Shown here piece by piece: positions 13,621 through 23,077 of a stretch of 64,000 nt of DNA. The DNA lies in contig JAVHJL010000006.1 in the NCBI GenBank assembly GCA_036971715.1, positions 1,860,001 through 1,924,000 on the forward strand. Direction: 5' to 3'. This DNA comes from Arthrobotrys musiformis (Eukaryota > Ascomycota > Orbiliomycetes > Orbiliales > Orbiliaceae). The notes below the pieces were generated by a model, which was not told where the DNA came from, searched no databases, and worked only from the letters and a program-made list of their open reading frames with translations. Position numbers and translations under genes: made by a program. How positions within the stretch are numbered: position 1 is the stretch's first letter; each line of letters opens with the position of its first letter.

Positions 13621-13710
13621 ACAGGTTATCGCCAACATCATCTTGAACAACCTCACGTCAAAGTCGAAGTCACCGCGTGATAAGACACAATTCAATCTAT
13701 ACTCCCCAAC

Positions 13711-14644
13711 ATGGCGACCCTTCCGGTATTTGAGATACTCGGATTCCCAGTATCTCTCCCAATCCTTGTCATCTCCCTCCTAGCCGTCATCATAATCCCA
13801 ATCGTCTTGGGCAAGCTCCTCGCATCCGGCTCAAAATCCGGCCCGTCCTCCGTCATCCTACTAGCCGGCCCTCGAGATGCCGGAAAAACTAGTTTGCTTC
13901 TCTACGTAAGCTTCCTCTTGACTTAATACACATGGTTGCTTTAGTCCCGTGGGATGTGTAGAATATATAGCTAACATCACATCGTATCAACAGCTGCAAG
14001 AGAAGACCCTCGTACCAACCCAAACCTCCACCACCCCGGCAACAATAAAATTATCCCCATCAGTCCTCTCCCCCACCGACTCCCAAGACGAAGGCACCTC
14101 TACAAAGCCATTCCACATCAGGGATACCCCTGGTCACTCGAAGCTCCGTAATACAGCTATAAACACCATCGTCCAACCTACCGAATCCTGCATCGGAGTG
14201 GTCTATGTCATCGACTCCGCCGTTCTATCAATCCAGGCACGAGTCACCGAGACAGCAGAGTACCTCTACGACCTTCTTCTAGCTATCCAAAAGCGATATG
14301 CGACTTTATCCGAGACATCGACTTCTGCGGAATCCGTTCCTTTGCTAATCGCTTGTAATAAAAATGACCTTTTCACGGCACTTCCGTCGGCCAAGATTAG
14401 TAATCTACTCCAGGCGGAGTTAAGTAGGATGAAGGAAACAAAGAGGAAAGGTCTTCTAAACGCTGGAGCTGGAGAGAATGACGATGAAGACTTGGATTTT
14501 GTTCTTGGCGATGCAGCCTCCGACCAGATTACATGGGAGGGTTTAAAGGAGTTTGGTGTGGATGTATCCGTACAGAGCGGAAGTGTCAAGGGCGGTGCCG
14601 TGGACGGCTGGACCTCGTGGATGTCTGCTTGTTTAGACGCTTGA
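13711..14644 (+). CDS. SRPRB: Signal recognition particle receptor, beta subunit
   Basis: SR-beta is the ER-membrane GTPase that anchors SR-alpha, so that SRP-ribosome complexes dock at the translocon. Exons 13711-13905 and 13994-14644 (88-bp intron) give 281 residues, close to the family length. The order fits the family: a short lumenal N-terminus, one transmembrane segment at about residues 13-34, then the G1/P-loop GPRDAGKTSLL at about 53-63, Thr-rich switch I, G3 DTPGHSKLR and G4 CNKND. The Ras-like core is typical, with an acidic insert (GENDDEDLDF) late in the domain. The ATG at 13711 is the first in frame and directly precedes the membrane anchor. It converges with the augmin-like gene, leaving only 187 bp between the stop codons. 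The unspliced first frame ends soon after the P-loop, so the intron is required. Confidence 0.93.
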
Positions 14645-14831
14645 TTCGTTTCATTGATTCGTCGATTTATTGTCGCTGGTTGATTTCGCTAAAATTCTAA
14701 TCATCTAATGTAATATAATCTGTTCTTGTATGCCTTCCTGCATGTCGGCCATATATTCGGCCGCAAATACCTACCTTCCAAAGACGTAGTCTCATTCCCC
14801 TGTTTGGCCGCAAGTGTCCACATGTGAAGCA

Positions 14832-16542
14832 TCAAACCCCGTACATCTCTTTCTCCTTCAGCCCATTCACAACAGCCATCTTCGCCCCGTCCCTCGCATT
14901 AGCCTTCACCGCAATCTGCCCAACCTCAGCACTAATCCCCTTGACTCTCTCCTCCACCGCCCCCAATCTGCCACCACTGGCACCCCCACCTTCACCCGCG
15001 CAATTCTCAAGTCCCCCAACAACCCCCTCCCCTTCCTGTAAATACTTCAAATGCGTACCCCAAAGCTGTTTATACAAATCCTCCTTCGCCTGTAACTTCC
15101 CCGTCCGTCCTTCGACCGCCTTCGCCAACCCTTCCTCGGGGTTTAACGAAGCAATACCCATAGACCTCCATATCTTACTTTCCAAGTACGCCAACTTCTC
15201 ATCCATAGCCGATGGCTGTTGCTGCGGTGGTGATAATGGGTACGTTTTGGCTTGAGCTACAAGATTCCGATGGTGTGATTGCATTGCTTCGTTGAAGTCT
15301 CGCATCGAGAGATCGAATAGTATCTGCATCCGTCCGGAGACGTACTGCATATTATTCCTATTCGAGATCTCGGCTTCGGCCTCTCTATTCCTTGCATCGA
15401 GGATGGATAATGTATTCAAGATCTTCCCTCGCAATTAGCACAGCCCAAGACCCCCCTTTAAACCAATTGGAGAGAGAAACTCACATAAGCACATCTAACA
15501 GCCATACTCCCCTTCCTCCCCTTCCCCTCCGCAACCAACCGTTCCAAAATCGGCTCCAACAGCCCTTCCTTAGCCCTCATCCCCGCCACCTCCGCCACCT
15601 CCACAATCAACTCATCAAACTCCTCACGATCAATATACGGCGTCCCCTCCATCTCCCTCCCCTCATCAGGAGCATACGAAGAAGCCACATACTCCAAAAA
15701 CGTCCGGTCGATTCTAGTCTTAATAATCTGCTCCTCAATCGTAGCCAGCATATCCGCATACTCCGTCGCAGCAGTAATGACCTCCTCACCATCCCTCTCG
15801 CTAGCAAGGAGGATATCCGAAATCATACTCTGCAACCGGGCGAGTACACGATCGTCGCCGCGCGTGATTTCAGACATACCGGACATGGTGAAATCCAACT
15901 TACCCATCGCGCTTTGGAGATCAGTCAAGCTGGCGCGGAAGTTGGATTCCAAATCATCTATCTACCACCAATTAACCTCATAGCCAAATTATAGTAAAAA
16001 GGGGGAGGTGTACACACAGCAGCAGCATTTTGATCCCGTTCGGATGCATAGGATCGTTGAAGGTGCTCTCTACTCTGCACCAATTCCGTCTGATACGCCT
16101 TTTCCGCCTTAACTTTCGCCTGATGCTCGGACTTAAGCCCACCCAAACGGGCTATATCCCTTCTCAAAACTTCATTCTGGAACTCCAACGCCTGAAGTTC
16201 CTTCTTAACCTCCTCATCATCCGCCGCTCGAGAACTCATCGGCGGGGCCGTGGTAGATAATAAATCTGTAGACTTAAGCCCCTCATATCTTACCCAAACC
16301 AAACCAATTAGCAATCCCAAAACATCTATATAAATCAGAAGAAAAAAAGAAATAAAAACATACATCTCCCTCTCCTCCAAACTCAACAAATTCTCCTTCC
16401 CCAAACACCGCCTCATAAACCCCTCGATCTGCTTCACATTTTTCTCCGACTCGAACGCCCATTCCACGTCCGCGCGGGTGAGCAAAGCGCCATGCTCACG
16501 CAGGCAATCCAGCAGTGTTTGTAACGTCGACGCGCGGTCCAT
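14832..16542 (-). CDS. Probable HAUS3/augmin subunit 3-like coiled-coil protein
   Basis: Augmin recruits gamma-tubulin to existing microtubules to nucleate branches in the spindle. Exons 16542-16364, 16288-16018, 15961-15485 and 15422-14832 total 1518 nt, or 505 residues. The N-terminal ~60 residues resemble the HAUS3 N-terminal module: ADVEWAFESE, a spacer, then a segment ending ENLLSLEERE. The rest is predicted mainly coiled coil (heptad-rich stretches around 75-145 and 150-330), with a Gly-rich patch (EGEGVVGG, EGGGASGG) near residue 450. Human HAUS3 is about 600 residues, so this is somewhat short. Exon 1 is joined to exon 2 through acceptor gtaag at 16289. No enzymatic motif is present. 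The main alternative is an unrelated spindle or kinetochore coiled-coil protein; the N-terminal pattern favours augmin. Confidence 0.7.
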
Positions 16543-17472
16543 CGTATTACGAAATACGCAGTTTGCAAAATTGATATCGGGAGGACGCGACGTTGCGGTT
16601 GTGCGTTGTCAGTTAAAATGTAACAAGGTGGGCTGATTACTTAAGCAGACGGTAAGGGTTGCCGACCAGAGCCGGGGTCTTTGGTGAGGATATGCAGGGA
16701 AATCGATACCACAGGTACAACGCAATGGCCGTTGTTATCAAGGACGTAGGCAAAGAGAATGCATGAAAGTTGAACAAATAGCTGTAATCACCGCCGTCTA
16801 CAGGTCCAAGCTGAATCTGCAAGCTCTATCCCCAATAGAAGCCCTTCAAATACGTGACCACGCCGCAAAACACGCGCTCGTAGTATCGGTTAGAAGTGTA
16901 TTCTGCCTGAGAACGAAAGTGTACCCTGCTTGAGCCAGTAGCAACCAGAGCCTCGAAATAGCATAATTTTAAAAAAGTTTCGCTGCATTATGCTTTTTCT
17001 ACGCAATGGTGTTATTGCAATGCCATTTGCTCCCTGGGTCCACAATTCCTTGCAATTGGATAGCCTCGAATCCAGCCATGCATGATAACTATCAACATGA
17101 ATATCGATATAGAGTGCATGTATCTCCAGTGACCAGTAGTATCTTCATATCGTGTAATGAATAAGACAAAGATACGGCCGGAAGGGCCCTTCCACCGTGG
17201 CGGGGAATCAGCCTCATCATCAAAGCTCAAGCTAAGGCGTGGAGAATGTCTTCTACGTTCCGGAATGCTCACAAATGAAGCGTGAGTGCCCCTGAGCAGG
17301 GGGCAGCTACTTAAGAAACTACTCCCCATCTGCGACTACTTTCACAATTCCTTTCCTGCAAGAATACATCATCATCCCATCTCCACTAAGCCTAGATCAT
17401 CGATCACAGTTGCATCCAAAAGAAACACCATTCCTGATTCTTCAGCCTCTTTTGATATTCACAGATCGAATC
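16543..17472. other. Divergent intergenic region
   Basis: About 0.9 kb between the augmin-like gene and the linker-histone-like gene, so it should hold both promoters. A 61-codon minus-strand frame at 16637-16822 with one hydrophobic stretch has no ATG and is not called. I see nothing else. Confidence 0.5.
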
Positions 17473-17715
17473 ATGAAAACTGCCACTGAGAAAGAATACT
17501 TTGCTCTCATCAAAAGATTCATCCAAGAGGAAGGCAAAAGCCGTTGGGCCATCAGTGCTTGGGTTAAAGAGAAGCTTCAAGAGGAAGGCAAATACCTGGG
17601 CCTCATCCACGACAAACGTATCAAGGCGGTCCTCAGACAGGGCTTCGAATCCGGGGAGTTCGTCCGTCCTCACGGTCCCCTTGGCACCATCCATTTGAAG
17701 ACCAGTGAGTTGTGA
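17473..17715 (+). CDS. Tail-less linker-histone-fold (H15, winged-helix) protein
   Basis: This single-exon 80-residue protein is almost entirely an H1/H5 globular domain. Residues 6-70 run from KEYFALIKRFIQEEGKSRWA through an amphipathic second helix (ISAWVKEKLQ), a third helix (KRIKAVLRQGFESGEF) and the wing VRPHGPLGTIHL. The signatures GEFxxPxGPxG and the RxxI-to-GxExGE spacing match fungal H1 globular domains. Ordinary H1 carries a long Lys/Ala/Pro-rich C-terminal tail; here the frame stops nine codons after the wing. A donor-like gtgagt lies at 17705, but no Lys-rich exon is found before the eL43 start at 18032. The ATG at 17473 is the first in frame. The likely role is binding DNA or a nucleosome; whether it acts as a real H1 is unknown. 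Fold call is firm, function is inferred. Confidence 0.72.
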   Translation: MKTATEKEYFALIKRFIQEEGKSRWAISAWVKEKLQEEGKYLGLIHDKRIKAVLRQGFESGEFVRPHGPLGTIHLKTSEL

Positions 17716-18031
17716 CTCTTTCCCTGCGAACCCAATTCCCTCGCGTTGTCGGTTTGCTTTTGAACTGGTGTTGTTGCGTTGTGCCACAAAACACGCGTTT
17801 GACACAATCAGGGCCAACACCACGTGATCTGACTGTCTTTTTTTCTTCCCCCAAAATTTTGTGTGTGCTGAGCTAACCTAAGCGAAATTCCTCTTGTGTC
17901 CCAACCTTCCCCCTACAATCCAGATTCCTCGATATCATCAAAGTAGACGTCGACCCGCAACCCTTCCCATCCCATCCGACCATATACCGAACATTTAATT
18001 TCTTTACGAAAAACTCAAAAAATAATTCAAA
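17716..18031. other. Short intergenic region, eL43 promoter
   Basis: A 316-bp stretch with a CT-rich segment before the eL43 start, typical of highly expressed fungal genes. I see no gene and no Lys-rich exon that could extend the linker-histone-like protein. Confidence 0.5.
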
Positions 18032-18720
18032 ATGACCAAGAGAACTAAGAGTACGTCGACAATTCTTTGGAGCCTGGCGGTTATGATTTGCAATGAGGTG
18101 GTTTTTGGGAGAATGATGGCGATGCTAACGACGACGTTTCAATAGAGGTCGGCGCTACCGGTAAATACGGTGTTAGGTACGGATTCATCGTCCTGTGATT
18201 GTTTTCTGAATACGACATCGTGGAATGGTTTAAAGGAGCTGGATTCGACAATTCTACGACTGGGAAGGATGGAAACTGGAGGATACGACATTTTTGAGGA
18301 TGGAAATGCTGATGGAGGGTTTTTCAACTTTACAGATATGGTGCTTCGCTGCGTAAGCAGGTCAAGAAGATGGAAATCAGCCAGCACTCGAAATACACAT
18401 GCGCCTTCTGCGGCAAGACCACCGTCAAGAGGACTGCTGTCGGTATCTGGGATTGCAAGGGCTGCGGAAAGAAGCTCGCTGGCGGTGCTTACCTGCTATC
18501 GTACGTCTTTTATTCCTCCCTACGACCCCTCTCTCTCATCAGCGAGATTCAGCTGGAGACTTCCCCCGTCTCTCGTCAGCGAGATTCAGCCGCAGATTTT
18601 GTGAGAGAGAGTGACCAGTATCAAAACGGATCTCTAATTTGTATTCTTTACAACAGGACACCTGCCGCCGCTGCCTCCCGTTCGACAATCCGTCGTCTGA
18701 GAGAAATTGCCGAAGTTTAA
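18032..18720 (+). CDS. RPL43: 60S ribosomal protein eL43 (L43/L37a)
   Basis: A zinc-ribbon protein of the large ribosomal subunit. Four exons, 18032-18050, 18146-18176, 18336-18500 and 18657-18720, encode exactly 92 residues, the same length as yeast L43. The start reads MTKRTKKVGATGKYGVRYG. The zinc ribbon follows as CAFCGKTTVKR ... WDCKGCGKK (four Cys in two CxxC pairs). The conserved end is RSTIRRLREIAEV. The first coding exon is only 19 bp and the second 31 bp, so no single open frame covers the gene. The introns (95, 159 and 156 bp) are longer than most in this window, as is common for fungal ribosomal-protein genes. The last intron carries a tandem duplication described separately. Confidence 0.97.
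18534..18600 (+). repeat. Tandem duplication inside the last eL43 intron
   Basis: Two copies of TCAGCGAGATTCAGC (18539-18553 and 18576-18590) repeat with a period of 37 bases. The flanks also match, giving about 29 similar positions per copy. The whole repeat is intronic. Confidence 0.85.
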
Positions 18721-20141
18721 GCGTTGCATTTTTTTCTCTTTCGTTTCCTTGATTCCAACCTCTTTCCCTATACCCATCTCGACCTCTCAGAAAAGCCGCA
18801 GATAGAATTATTATTATCAATATCTCATTGCTGCCAATGAAATCACACACCTACGCTCACAATCCTCTATAATCCATCCATCTCTTACGACCCCCCAACC
18901 GCCACTACTCTCTGACGAAAGAAATCGGTATACGAGGTTTTCCAACTTTTGTTTAATGGGCATGGCTTTGTTACAATCGGTGTTCTGTCTCGCCGAACTT
19001 TTTTTCCTTTTATATTTTCGTGTACATCCATCTTCGTCATCCACATTTTTTTTTTCTTTGAATGACATGGACATGGGATAGCTTTATTTTTGCGAACCAT
19101 GGATTTTCCAGACCAGAAATGGAACCAGGCCGAAGTAGATTCGTAGGAACTCGTAGACATATTTTTTTCTTTCTTTTCTTTTTGGTCCCCTCTTTCTCGT
19201 AGCCTTTAGTTATCTTTTTCTTAATTTTGCAGATTCTGTGTTGGAATTAGGCAAGTGGGTCCCATGATGGAAACCTTCGTCAGGATCTAGACATGAATTA
19301 ATTATCGTCCAAACTAGTACTCCCGCTAGTCTGGCCCTCGTACTCGTATTATGCGATATCGAAAGAGTACGTGATGGCTTCAGCCGGCCAGGGGACGAAA
19401 ACATGCCTGATACGTATACCTCATGCTTAAGTAATAATACCATCAACTTGGGGGGAATCTTGTTATCGCAAGCCCTGCTTGCAGTCACAGTATCCAGATG
19501 CCGGACGATAAGTGTAGCCTGAACCCACAGCCCAAGATGGCGAAAGGGCTGTCAGATGAGCAAATTGGCGTCTTTGCTGCTGCGACCACCAAATTCCTGT
19601 CTTTCTTTGCAGCAACAGAGCCCAACACCCTGTCGCTGTCCTGTTGCTTGGGCTCCCCATTCAGCAAGTATAAATACCCCGGGTTCCCAACCTGTCTTCC
19701 TCCAACCTCATCCTCAGCTCCCCAAGCCAGAATCGAAAGGATTCAGACCCTCCGAACAGCATCATCAATTACCATATCCTTTCATACGGTGACCCTCTGC
19801 CGGAGTCCCTTTTCCTTCACCCTTTTTTTCCTATCCTCTTCGGCCTCGAAACCTCTCGTTGTTGTTCTGCGCTCAGGCGTATTGTTCAACTCGCAAACTG
19901 CCTCCCACCGCTGCCACCCCCCGCAACTCATCCCGTACCTGACAGGAACGTCAAGGAACGTTAGTTAGTGCCACGCCGTTCCGAGAGACAAATAAACCAC
20001 CACCACATAACAAACAAAAAAACCCTACGATTACAAAACCCTCAAAGAAAGGGGAAGAAAGAGAAAGAAGAACAAAAACCCCGCCCAGACCATTCGAACA
20101 AATACACATGTCCCAAGCGACGTCGATACCTATACTCTATC
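18721..20141. other. Intergenic region with the RING/PHD gene promoter and leader
   Basis: A 1.4-kb stretch between two genes on the same strand. The first half is T- and pyrimidine-rich 3' flank. The second half has a TATA-like box near 19669 followed by a CT-rich, then A-rich leader of about 440 bases. Long open frames here (for example 19498-19968) are Ser/Pro/Leu-rich with no ATG-supported homologous content. Confidence 0.5.
19669..19676 (+). promoter_or_regulatory. TATA-like box of the RING/PHD gene
   Basis: TATAAATA followed by CCCC lies 473 bases before the start codon. If used, the leader is long and contains an out-of-frame AUG. Confidence 0.45.
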
Positions 20142-21998
20142 ATGGACCCCTGTATCGTCTGTCTTGCGGAACTGCCGGACAAGAATCTCCCCCGGATTGG
20201 CGCCGATGGCCTCCCAATCTCGTACAACCTCGACGACCTAGCTGAGTTTCTCTTGGCACGCCTCCCTTGTTCTCATTTCATGCACAACAGCTGCCTGAAA
20301 CCTTGGGTCGAACGCGCGAATAGCTGTCCAATATGTCGGAAAGCATTCAATGTTGTCGAACTTGTTACTAGTCCCACTGGTATGTTCTTTTTTTCTTTTA
20401 TTTCTTGGTTATTTATCATTATTGCCGTTACCCGGGATTCTTTTGGCTAATTTCAATGATTAATAATAGGAGAACCGCTATCAAGCTACACCGTAGACGA
20501 CATGACCCAAATCTCCGAAAGCAATGACCACAACATCCTCCCTTCCGGAGCGAGTGAAAATGATAGAGGAAGAGTAGGAGGAGGCTTCTCTCACGAGTGC
20601 TTCATCTGTAATGAGTCAGGGTATTCAGATCTCCTGCTTTTTTGCGATGACTGCCGTAGTCCATATCATACTTACTGTCTTGGCATCGAGGCAGCTCCCC
20701 GGGGGTTATGGTACTGTCCACCCTGTGTGATTGAACGTCCGTCGCTCGGATCGCGAAATAATGATTCTCGCCCGGCCGGAAGAAGAAGTCGTACACGTCC
20801 CAACTATGATCCCTGGGAAAGAGTCTGGCTCACCGTCGGTGGCCGTTACGAGGCGCTTGAAGTCGAGTACAGCACTAATAATGAAGACGACGGACTTCCT
20901 GAGCCCTTCGAACGGGACATAAACGCGTGGAACAGACGGATCGATGTTGCTAGACGCCTAGGAGCTGGAGAGGTTTTGAACGAAGCTGTCCCTCGCATTC
21001 TGGAACGCTTGCCGATGGTCGATAAGGAACCTGAAATGTCTCCAGAGGAGAAGGAGGCATGGGCTATGCTCGAAGAAGCAGAGGACGCTTTGCTTCATCC
21101 TGAAGATCACGAAGACGAAGCGGAAGCGGAAGGAGAGGATGAAGAAATAATGGATGAAACGCAAGACCAAACGGCCGAGACCAACGCAACTGCGGCATCA
21201 CGGAAGAGGCGGCTCAGCAAGCTGTTAACATCCTCCCCCCAAGCTGAAAGAAAACCCCGAGAAGACGGGACTTGCGCAGACCCCCAGGATGTCCCACCCG
21301 AATCTCCGTCCCAGCCGGCCCCGGAGCGAAAACTCAAACGGCCAAGAACCCGGCGGCTTGTCCCCCAGCCCTTGGCTAATGTAGACTCACCCCCAGCCGA
21401 AACCATCCAACCCAGACGGCTAAGCGTAGATGCCGGGTCGAATTCACCCACTACCACTCGAGACCCTGCTCCATCTTCACCTACTCTCCTTGATACACTC
21501 TTAGCCGATATCGACAAGCCACAACCATCCACCATGGCCGGGCTGAAATTCCCCCGTCCAATCTCAAGCAATCGCCCAGCTTTCCTACCCCCATCTTCCC
21601 CCCTAACGCCACCGATGGAGGGTCCCGATTCATCCCCTTCATCTCCAGCCAATGAAAACCAACAACAGCCACAGGAGGTCACACTCCCCCATAGCCCACC
21701 AGCCGAACCATCATCACCCCCTCCACGCCAAGACTCAGCATCACCCACAGGATTATCCCTCTCCAACAAGAAGGAAATCGAAAAACTCGTCCGCCTGGCT
21801 TTGGCACCGTACTACCACGCCGGCGACATGTCGAGCGACCAATTCGCCGAAATAAACAAAGCAGTCTCAAGAAATCTTTACAACAAAATCACAGGTGACG
21901 GAAGAATCCGCGAATGGGAGAAGACGAAGTGGATGGGATACGCGAAGAAGGAAGTTGAGAAGCATGTGGAGGTATTGAGGAGTAGTTCCAAGACTTAA
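20142..21998 (+). CDS. RING-H2 plus PHD finger protein (PHRF1-like)
   Basis: A predicted chromatin-associated E3 ubiquitin ligase. Exons 20142-20379 and 20470-21998 give 588 residues. The RING-H2 finger is at residues 4-67 (CIVC ... LPCSHFMHNSC ... CPIC, ligands C-C-C-H-H-C-C-C). A C4HC3 PHD finger lies at about 123-166 (CFICNES ... CDDC ... HTYC ... WYCPPC). Then come an acidic stretch (AEAEGEDEEIMDE), a long Pro/Ser-rich disordered region, and a charged helical C-terminus from about 510 containing IREWEKTKWMGYAKKEVEKH. RING followed closely by PHD and a conserved helical C-terminus is the PHRF1 layout. The ATG at 20142 immediately precedes the first RING cysteine, and no in-frame ATG lies upstream. 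An out-of-frame AUG at 20108 overlaps it. Substrates and histone-mark preference are unknown. Confidence 0.88.
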
Positions 21999-23077
21999 TT
22001 TTTTTTTTTTCCCTTCTCGTGATACTTTCATCTAGCGGGGATATTGGCTTTTTTGTTCATAGGAGAGGTTTAGCTCCCGATGACTTTCTGGATAATGTAT
22101 TTTTAGCGACATTGGGATTTTTATTATCGAAGGGGACTGGTAGCCGCATAGTCTAGCCTTTTCTCGTTTTTAGGTGGCGTTTCGGATCAGGAAGGATTTC
22201 TTATTACTTTTTTCTCTTTTTTCTTTTTTCTTTGATTCCGGGTGGGATTTTATATTCATGCCTTTTTCTTTCTGCTTTTCTTTGGCGTCACATTATGATA
22301 CCCTATTTATGGCGTCCCTTTTCACGATTCTCGTTCTTTAAGGCGTGTTTTATTGTCATTACGAATTTTCGATTATGAAGTACGTCAGCTAAGGCTGTGA
22401 TGGATACCCAAATACATCATACCTCTCAAGTAGATAGCACCCAAACTGTTCTAAATACTCAAGTTATAACGTTAGGTGCACGTGCCACAGTTATATTTAT
22501 CTCGTCCGCAGTACACCTAGACATTTTTAATATAACATACCAATTCCCAAACCCAACTAATAGATACCAAACCCGCAAAGATAAAGGAATCCAAACAGCG
22601 AAACAAAAGGTAAAAAAAAAATGGAATAGAATCTGTATAACCATATCTCTTTCATATACACCCAAAACTCCCCACACTAGATATCAAAAAACCCTTGCAG
22701 ATGCTTCAGTACTTTACACGCGCGCAAAACACATATATATGAACCCCTCCCGACGAAAATATAAATCGAACTAAAAAAGAAAAAGCACAGATCGCTTGGG
22801 CGTGCTGTTTAAAGAACAAGAAAGAAAAAAGAAAAAAAAAAACCGCTGGTGAAATCAAAATCTTAGCCCGTTCCTGTTAGGGCTCTTCCGTTGTATGGGT
22901 ATATACGTAAGTATATATCCGAAGTATATATCCGCCTGGCATGCAACTGCAGCAGCATTTGGTTCACGAGATAAGCCTGGATCGCGTTGGTGTTCTACAC
23001 TTAGAAACTTTTCAAACAAATATGCGGACGGCCCCTTTGGACAAAGCCCCAGCGTAGTTGGGATATCGGGGAGCATT
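21999..23077. other. Convergent 3' intergenic region
   Basis: About 1.1 kb between the converging RING/PHD and SIN1 genes. It holds T-rich tracts after the first gene and A-rich tracts before the second, and a perfect 13-base tandem pair near 22909. No gene is supported. Confidence 0.55.
22909..22934. repeat. Perfect 13-base tandem pair
   Basis: AAGTATATATCCG occurs twice in direct succession in the 3' flank of SIN1. Confidence 0.85.

Larger units (their letters stand above)
11347..13710. other. Divergent intergenic region between the ubiquitin hydrolase and SRPRB
   Basis: At 2.36 kb this is the promoter region of two divergent genes. It is full of short simple-sequence tracts: a purine run at 11661-11689, (CTGG)n at 12154-12172, a GA-rich run around 12225-12305 and (GGGTT)4 at 12401-12420. 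Open frames here are low-complexity or Arg/Ser-rich and lack homologous features. A TATA-like box for SRPRB lies near 13614. I see no supported gene. Confidence 0.55.

Noticed and set aside
16637..16822. 61-codon minus-strand frame with a hydrophobic segment
   Set aside because: It has no ATG, no upstream exon that fits, and no recognisable family.
18051..18335. Possible C/D-box snoRNA in the first two eL43 introns (TGATGG and CTGA words)
   Set aside because: The boxes are not near the ends of a stem-closed unit and the C box deviates from consensus.
21107..21769. 220-codon minus-strand frame opposite the RING/PHD gene
   Set aside because: It is a Gly/Ser-rich shadow of the Pro/Ser-rich disordered region, with no domain of its own.
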